12,004 bases of DNA. Origin: Candidatus Sordicultor aquaticus. GTDB lineage: Bacteria; Atribacterota; Atribacteria; Atribacterales; Caldatribacteriaceae. The notes beneath the pieces are model-generated. The model was not told where the DNA came from. It saw nothing but the letters and a program-made list of their open reading frames with translations, and made no database searches. The translations under genes and the position numbers were made by a program. Positions 6,828-12,004 of this stretch are shown here, one piece after another; positions within the stretch are counted from its first letter, which is position 1, and each line of letters opens with the position of its first letter. The DNA is taken from NCBI GenBank assembly GCA_018056825.1, contig JAGPEW010000007.1:1-12004 (forward strand), read 5' to 3'.

Positions 6828-8347
6828 AAAAAGTTGGAGGGGTTTTACTACTTATTTTTTTCTTGGTTAACAGTGTAGTGGGAGCTCAAACTTTCCAATT
6901 TGAGGTTTCCTCTTCGGAAATGAGTCGAATTGATTCTTTGCCTCTTTCTCCTTTTCTATTTTTGCTTCCGGACAAGGGAGAGTGGGGTCTTTATTATCCT
7001 GGAGAAAACATTGTTTTACAATATGGTAGTTCTAGAGATGGCTATGTTAGCATATTTGATTATACCCCGGATGGGAGAGCGCGTATCATTAAAAACAACG
7101 AACTTATAGCAGAAGGAGCACAACGGAAAATTTATGGGGTGGTTTCTGGGCCAGAAGGGGTAGAAAGATTTTTAATGATACTTTCTGACCGAATAATACC
7201 CGACCGTTTACTGGTAGAGATTATGAAAAATCCCTCTCGGATGGAAGAAATTTTGGGATATCCTGTACCTTTGCACTATTGTAGAATCCAGATAGCCACT
7301 AAAGAAAGAGAGTTATCTCCTTCTTTTATTTCTTTTGACCAAATACCTAATGAGATTCCTGCAGGAGGAAAGCTAAAGATACGAGCTTTCTTATCTGATG
7401 AAGGAGGTAATGCTTTGTTTAACCGACCAATCTACTGGGAAGTTAACCAAGGAACTCTGGATAGTTATGAAACTTATACTTCTACTTCGGGTATGGCTGA
7501 GGTCTGGTATAGTGCTCCTTCCTTGGTAGAGAGCACAGAAGTGATATTAAAAGCTCGTTTTCCTGGTGATATGGTCTATCAGGAAGCTGAGGGAGAGCTT
7601 CATTTTCTGGTCAATCCTGAAAAAATACAAACCACTATTACTCTTACCCCCAAATCTTTTCAAATAGCGGGGGGTGAGGTACTTGATTTTCAAGCTGAGC
7701 TCCGAGATTTGCGAGGAGAACCGGTAGAAGGAAGGAGCATCCGGTGGGAAACCAGTATTGGTAGCTGGGAAAAAGAAATAACTTATACTAATAGTGCAGG
7801 TATAGCTACTAATCGTTTATATGCTCCCCAGGTAGCAGGACAAGAAATGGTAGAGATTAAAGTGTCTTTTGCCGGGGCAAGAAATCTCCTTCCCTCGGAA
7901 GATTATGCTTATGGGACAATCAGTGGATTAGAAGTTTACCCTAAAGAGGGGTTGTATTTTCTCGACTTTACTTCTGGTGAGCCTTATACTAATTTTGATC
8001 ATTTAACTTATCGAGGAGAATTACTCTCTGGTTATGCGGTTAATCCTGCCCGAGTTCTTTCTTTATCTGGTGGAGAGTTTGTAGAAGTGGGATTTTCTCT
8101 TTCCCAACCTCTCCGTGTTGGAGCTTTATACTTGTGGGGGAAGGCTCAAGATGAGGTATTTATTAAAATTTTCCTCAACGACCAACTGGTCTTTTCGGGT
8201 AGAGTTGCAGAAGGAAGAGTTGCTCCAGCTGAAGCTCAGATGGTTTACATTGCCGATTACCTGAAATTAGGTAACAATCTGGTGAGAGTAGAAGTAGATT
8301 CTTCCTCAGGGATTTATTATTTACAGAGACTATTAGTGGTATTTTAG
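6824..8347 (+). CDS. Secreted DUF4384-like protein with two Ig-like domains and a C-terminal beta-rich domain
   Basis: The 507-residue product starts with MKK, a hydrophobic core and VGAQ, a typical signal peptide with likely cleavage after A21. Residues 53-124 resemble DUF4384: YYPGENIVLQYGSSRDGYVS, then a DGRARII stretch and a final ILSDR strand. Two tandem bacterial Ig-like (Big_1/invasin-type) domains follow at about 168-262 and 272-362. They share the pattern AGG, then a DxxG turn, I-x-WE, a G turn, T-x-(T/S)-(S/A)-G-x-A and a late AP. Residues 369-507 look like a beta-sandwich of the carbohydrate- or galactose-binding type, ending in a NNLVRVEV strand (inference). No transmembrane anchor, sortase motif or lipobox is present, so the protein is probably periplasmic, exported or surface-held by other means. 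Function is unknown; a structural, adhesive or glycan-binding role is possible. It overlaps glgC by 4 nt and ends 9 nt before hsp20. Confidence 0.8.
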   Translation: MKKVGGVLLLIFFLVNSVVGAQTFQFEVSSSEMSRIDSLPLSPFLFLLPDKGEWGLYYPGENIVLQYGSSRDGYVSIFDYTPDGRARIIKNNELIAEGAQRKIYGVVSGPEGVERFLMILSDRIIPDRLLVEIMKNPSRMEEILGYPVPLHYCRIQIATKERELSPSFISFDQIPNEIPAGGKLKIRAFLSDEGGNALFNRPIYWEVNQGTLDSYETYTSTSGMAEVWYSAPSLVESTEVILKARFPGDMVYQEAEGELHFLVNPEKIQTTITLTPKSFQIAGGEVLDFQAELRDLRGEPVEGRSIRWETSIGSWEKEITYTNSAGIATNRLYAPQVAGQEMVEIKVSFAGARNLLPSEDYAYGTISGLEVYPKEGLYFLDFTSGEPYTNFDHLTYRGELLSGYAVNPARVLSLSGGEFVEVGFSLSQPLRVGALYLWGKAQDEVFIKIFLNDQLVFSGRVAEGRVAPAEAQMVYIADYLKLGNNLVRVEVDSSSGIYYLQRLLVVF

Positions 8348-8356
8348 GAGGAAGTC

Positions 8357-8785
8357 ATGAAGAGAGACTTTAATGATTGGTGGGAAGAGGTTAATTATTT
8401 TCAAAAAGAAATGCAGAAGTTTATGAAACATATTTCGGAAGGGAAAGCAGGATTTACCGAGTTTGGGGAAGAAACTTGGGTGCCTTACTGTGATATTTTT
8501 GAAACCCCTGACCATGTGGTGGTGATAGTGGAATTAGCTGGCGTTTCTCCTCAGGATGTAGAAGTTACAGTAGAAGGGAAAAAGCTCAAAGTTAGTGGTC
8601 AAAGGAAAGAGCCGCCATATTCTGCTAAAGAAGATTATTATTTAATGGAGATTCATTTTGGTCCTTTCTATCGAGAAATCAATTTACCTGAGGAAGTAGA
8701 AGAAGTTAAAGCTAAGTACTCCAATGGTTTTCTGATTATTGAAGGATTAAAAAATATTAAAGAAAGAAAAATTTCCATAACTTAG
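8357..8785 (+). CDS. Small heat-shock protein, Hsp20/alpha-crystallin family
   Basis: A 142-residue ATP-independent holdase that binds unfolding proteins in the cytoplasm and forms large oligomers. The alpha-crystallin domain spans about residues 41-130: WVPYCDIFETPDHVVV opens it, then VELAGVSPQDVEV, LKVSGQRK, MEIHFGPFYREINLPEEV and YSNGFLIIEGLK. The C-terminal anchoring I-x-I motif is ISI at 139-141. The N-terminal arm of about 40 residues is short and rich in aromatic residues (WW, F, Y), as usual. AGGAGG stands five bases before ATG 8357. There is no CIRCE element or other recognised heat-shock operator upstream. The gene lies 9 nt after the Ig-like gene and 13 nt before lon, so holdase and protease are probably co-expressed. 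Confidence 0.95.
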   Translation: MKRDFNDWWEEVNYFQKEMQKFMKHISEGKAGFTEFGEETWVPYCDIFETPDHVVVIVELAGVSPQDVEVTVEGKKLKVSGQRKEPPYSAKEDYYLMEIHFGPFYREINLPEEVEEVKAKYSNGFLIIEGLKNIKERKISIT

Positions 8786-8798
8786 GAGACATATAAAG

Positions 8799-11237
8799 AT
8801 GGAATGGAATAATGCTTGGTTTATTTTAGAAGAGGGGTTAACTGAAGAAGAAAAAAATAGTTTTCAGGAAAACTCTCCCTCTTTAGAAGAGAATAAGGAA
8901 AATGAGTTTCCCGAAGAATTACCTATTTTGCCTCTCAAGGATAATGTTCTTTTTCCTGAAATTGCTCTACCTTGGGTAGTAACAGGAGAACCTTGGGTAA
9001 AGCTGATAAATGATGCAGTTTTAGATAAAAAAATTTTAGGGGTAATTTCATTACGTGGAGAAGCAAAGGGAGAAAAATTGTCTCCCGGAGATTTTTATGA
9101 AATAGGAGTAATAGGAAAGGTTTCTCGTCTTATTAAACTTCCTGAAGATGCAGTACAAGTTTTGATTCTGGGATTGGTTAAGTTTCGAGTTAAAGAATGG
9201 GTTAGATGGGAACCGTATCCCGTAGCTAAGATAGAAATAATAAAAGAGGAAGAGACTAAATCTGATGAAGTAGAAGCTTTAGTAAGAAATGTAGTTAGCC
9301 TTTTCCAACAGGTAGTGGAATTAGCCCCTTATCTTCCTCGGGAAGCTTTTATAACTGCTTTAAATATTAATAAGCCCTCTCGTTTAGCTAATTTTATAGC
9401 TTCTAATCTCAATTTAGATGTAGAAAGTAAAATGGAGCTTTTGTCTACTCCTGATTTATCTACCAGACTTACCAAATTAAGTTTTTATCTTACTCGGGAG
9501 TTAGAAATACTTCAAATTGGTAGTCGAATCCAATCTCAAGTGCAGCAAGAAATGGCTAAAACTCAAAGAGAATATTTCTTACGAGAGCAGCTAAAAGCTA
9601 TTCAGCAAGAGCTGGGGGAATTAGATGAGAAAAGTTCCGAAATCAAAGAGTTAAAGGAAAAAATAGAAAGTTTGGACTTGCCTCCAGAGGTGCGGAAAGA
9701 GGCAGAAAAAGAGTTAGAAAGGCTTTCTCGTCTTTCTCCTAATTCTTTTGAATATCCAGTAATTAGAAATTACTTAGATTGGATAATTGAGCTTCCCTGG
9801 AAGGTTAGTACTGAGGATAACTTAGATATAGATTTAGCTAAAAAGATATTGGATGAGGACCATTACGATTTAGAAAAAGTCAAAGAAAGGATTTTGGAGT
9901 ATTTGGCGGTATACAAGTTGAAAAGAGATATTAAAGGACCAATACTTTGTTTTGTTGGTCCTCCAGGAGTGGGAAAAACCTCTTTGGGTAAATCTATTGC
10001 TCGAGCTTTAGGAAGAAAGTTTGTGCGGGTTTCTTTGGGAGGGATAAGAGACGAAGCAGAAATTAGAGGTCATCGCCGTACTTACGTGGGAGCGTTACCG
10101 GGAAAGATAATCCAGGGCATCCGAAAAGCAGGAACTAACAATCCAGTTTTTATGCTTGATGAAGTAGACAAAATAGGTGCAGACTTTAGAGGAGACCCAG
10201 CCTCTGCTCTTTTAGAAGTTTTAGATCCAGAGCAAAACTATAGCTTTGTAGACCATTATTTAGATGTTCCTTTTGACCTTTCTCGAGTTATGTTTATTGC
10301 TACTGCTAATGTTTTAGATACTATTCCTCCTCCTCTTTTAGACCGGATGGAAATTATTTTTCTCTCTGGTTATACTGATTTGGAGAAAATAGCCATTGCT
10401 CAGCGATATCTTATACCTAAACAATGCGAGGAGAATGGTCTTCGAGTGGAAGATGTGATTATAGAGGCAGATATTATTCGCAAGATAATTAGAGAATACA
10501 CGAGAGAGGCAGGAGTGCGAAATTTAGAGAGAAGTATCGCTACTGTTTGCCGAAAAATAGCTAAAGAAGTGGCTCAAGGAGCTCAGGGTCCTTTTGTAAT
10601 AGATGAGGAAAAACTGAGAGAATTTTTAGGTCCTCGACGATTTTTGGATGAGGTAATGGAAAGACAAGATGAAATAGGAGTAGCCACAGGTTTAGCGTGG
10701 ACGGAAAGTGGAGGAGAAATACTTTTTGTAGAAACGGTAGTTTTACCCGGTAAAGGAAATCTGCTTTTGACTGGAAATATGGGAGAAATTATGCAGGAAT
10801 CAGCTAAAATTGCTCTCTCTTGCGTTCGGGCTCGAGCCGGAGAATGGAATATTCCCCCTGATTTTTACGAAAAAAATGACATTCATGTGCATGTTCCTGC
10901 TGGTGCAATACCTAAAGATGGGCCATCAGCAGGGATTACTATGGTAGTGTCTATGATTTCCACTTTAGCTCGAGTGCCTGTTCGTCATGACCTGGCTATG
11001 ACTGGGGAAATCACTCTTACTGGTAAAGTATTACCTATTGGTGGGGTGAAAGAAAAGGTTTTAGCTGCTTATCGGGCAGGGATTAGAAAAGTAATTTTAC
11101 CTCGGGAAAACGAGAAAGATCTGCAAGAAGTGCCGGAAGAAGTTAAAAAAGTGATGAATTTCTTCCTGGTAGAAAATATTAATCAAGTTTTGGAGTTAGC
11201 CCTGGCTAAAGAAGAATTAATAGAAATTAATAATTGA
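8799..11237 (+). CDS. lon: ATP-dependent Lon protease (LonA type)
   Basis: Cytoplasmic hexameric AAA+ serine protease that degrades misfolded and regulatory proteins. The 812 residues run in normal LonA order: N-terminal substrate domain from about residue 41 (LPILPLKDNVLFPE), a coiled-coil helical region around 240-310 (REQLKAIQQELGE), the AAA+ module with Walker A GPPGVGKTS (387-395), Walker B MLDEVDK (D454, E455) and arginine finger LLDR (R516), then the protease domain with catalytic S710 (KDGPSAG) and K753 (GGVKEK), 43 residues apart as in E. coli. LonB is excluded by the N-domain and the absence of a membrane insertion. The first 40 residues form an acidic, Glu-rich extension before the usual domain start. 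ATG 8799 follows AGGAG with a longish ten-base spacer, and no better in-frame start is visible. It lies 13 nt after hsp20 and 13 nt before the M42 peptidase gene. Confidence 0.97.
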   Translation: MEWNNAWFILEEGLTEEEKNSFQENSPSLEENKENEFPEELPILPLKDNVLFPEIALPWVVTGEPWVKLINDAVLDKKILGVISLRGEAKGEKLSPGDFYEIGVIGKVSRLIKLPEDAVQVLILGLVKFRVKEWVRWEPYPVAKIEIIKEEETKSDEVEALVRNVVSLFQQVVELAPYLPREAFITALNINKPSRLANFIASNLNLDVESKMELLSTPDLSTRLTKLSFYLTRELEILQIGSRIQSQVQQEMAKTQREYFLREQLKAIQQELGELDEKSSEIKELKEKIESLDLPPEVRKEAEKELERLSRLSPNSFEYPVIRNYLDWIIELPWKVSTEDNLDIDLAKKILDEDHYDLEKVKERILEYLAVYKLKRDIKGPILCFVGPPGVGKTSLGKSIARALGRKFVRVSLGGIRDEAEIRGHRRTYVGALPGKIIQGIRKAGTNNPVFMLDEVDKIGADFRGDPASALLEVLDPEQNYSFVDHYLDVPFDLSRVMFIATANVLDTIPPPLLDRMEIIFLSGYTDLEKIAIAQRYLIPKQCEENGLRVEDVIIEADIIRKIIREYTREAGVRNLERSIATVCRKIAKEVAQGAQGPFVIDEEKLREFLGPRRFLDEVMERQDEIGVATGLAWTESGGEILFVETVVLPGKGNLLLTGNMGEIMQESAKIALSCVRARAGEWNIPPDFYEKNDIHVHVPAGAIPKDGPSAGITMVVSMISTLARVPVRHDLAMTGEITLTGKVLPIGGVKEKVLAAYRAGIRKVILPRENEKDLQEVPEEVKKVMNFFLVENINQVLELALAKEELIEINN

Positions 11238-11250
11238 GGAGGAAAATGTT

Positions 11251-12004
11251 ATGGAAGAAGACCAGATAGATTTTCTAAAAAATTTGATTAGTACTCCCAG
11301 CCCTTCTGGTTTTGAAGAAAAAGTGCAGCAAGTTTTTTTAGAACGAGTTAAAGACCGGGTAGACCTATGCTATAAGGATGTTCATGGTAACGCTTTTGGA
11401 GTGGTTAATCCGGAGGGAAAAGTTAAAGTTATGCTGGCTGGCCACTGTGATGAAATAGGAATGATGGTGGAATATGTAAACGATCAGGGATATATCTACT
11501 TTTCTACAATAGGGGGAGTTGATGCTCACATCCTTCCGGGAAAAAGAGTACTAATTCATACTTCTTCCGGAGTGATACCAGGAGTAATAGGTAAGAAACC
11601 CATTCATCTCTTAGAGGAGAAAGAACGGCAGAAAGTAGCAAAGATTGAGGAGCAATGGATAGACATTGGTGCTCAAAGTAAAGAAGAAGCGTTAGAAAAG
11701 GTTACTGTGGGAGACCCTATTACTTTTGAGGTGGGTTTTGAGCCTCTTTTGGGTACTAGAGTGGCAGGGAAAGGATTTGATGATAAAGTAGGAGTATTTG
11801 TAGTAGGAGAAGTCCTGCGCTCTTTAGAGAAAGATAAACTGCATTGTGCTGTCTATGGAGTGAGCACAGTGCAAGAAGAGTTGGGGTTACGAGGAGCTAG
11901 AACCAGTGCTTTTGGTGTAGCCCCCCAGATAGGTATCGCTATTGATGTTACTTTTGCTTCTGATTGCCCGGATATAGACAAAAGAAAAGTGGGAGAAATA
12001 GCTC
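11251..12004 (+). CDS. M42-family aminopeptidase (glutamyl aminopeptidase/endoglucanase-M-like), 3' end outside window
   Basis: The frame is open from ATG 11251 to the window edge, giving 251 residues of a protein usually about 340-360 long. The dinuclear metal site of M42 peptidases is visible: H65 in AGHCDEIG, the bridging Asp D177 in GFDDKVG, the catalytic and metal Glu pair E209-E210 in VQEELGLRG, and D232 in AIDVTFASD. The last metal His lies beyond the window. A Cys follows the first metal His where Met or Leu is common. M42 enzymes form large tetrahedral (TET) particles that trim short peptides in the cytoplasm, though some relatives were named endoglucanase or FrvX by older annotation. 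GAGGAGG stands eight bases before the start. Position 13 nt after lon fits a role in degrading peptides that Lon releases (inference). Confidence 0.92.
   Translation, partial: MEEDQIDFLKNLISTPSPSGFEEKVQQVFLERVKDRVDLCYKDVHGNAFGVVNPEGKVKVMLAGHCDEIGMMVEYVNDQGYIYFSTIGGVDAHILPGKRVLIHTSSGVIPGVIGKKPIHLLEEKERQKVAKIEEQWIDIGAQSKEEALEKVTVGDPITFEVGFEPLLGTRVAGKGFDDKVGVFVVGEVLRSLEKDKLHCAVYGVSTVQEELGLRGARTSAFGVAPQIGIAIDVTFASDCPDIDKRKVGEIA

Noticed and set aside
8330..8360. CIRCE-type heat-shock operator before hsp20
   Set aside because: Only 9 nt separate the genes and no TTAGCACTC/GAGTGCTAA inverted repeat is present there.

Overview
The window is an AT-rich stretch of bacterial chromosome (about 40% G+C by eye) carrying eleven protein genes, all on the + strand. 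They are packed with overlaps of 4-25 nt or gaps of at most 40 nt. There are no RNA genes, insertion sequences, CRISPR arrays or phage genes, and no convincing terminator or promoter. No stretch longer than 40 nt lacks a gene. The Glu/Lys-rich proteins, family-57 glycoside hydrolase, small heat-shock protein and compact layout suggest an anaerobic, possibly thermophilic bacterium, perhaps from a poorly cultured lineage. I cannot assign a phylum from the sequence alone.

Layout. (1) 1-677: the end of citramalate synthase (isoleucine synthesis from pyruvate). (2) 653-1816: a highly divergent protein that I read as a glucose-6-phosphate isomerase-like SIS-fold protein without recognisable catalytic residues. 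(3) 1830-2549: a YcdX-type PHP phosphatase, probably starting at a rare CTG. (4) 2546-3451: FolD (one-carbon metabolism). (5) 3492-3986: a YfcE/MJ0936-type phosphodiesterase. (6) 3997-5565: a cytoplasmic GH57 alpha-glucan enzyme. (7) 5544-6827: GlgC, ADP-glucose pyrophosphorylase. (8) 6824-8347: a secreted protein with a DUF4384-like domain, two Ig-like domains and a C-terminal beta-rich domain. (9) 8357-8785: Hsp20. (10) 8799-11237: Lon protease. (11) 11251-end: an M42 aminopeptidase, cut by the window edge.

How they fit together. Three themes are visible: sugar and alpha-glucan metabolism (the isomerase-like protein, GH57, GlgC), general biosynthesis (citramalate, folate), and protein quality control (Hsp20, Lon, M42 peptidase), which could run from holding unfolded protein to degrading it to amino acids. 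The secreted Ig-like protein sits between the glucan and proteostasis groups and overlaps glgC by 4 nt. The spacing is compatible with one long transcript or with internal promoters hidden in coding sequence. The least-described items are the degenerate isomerase-like protein and the secreted DUF4384/Ig protein. I see no defence system or other clearly new multi-gene system.
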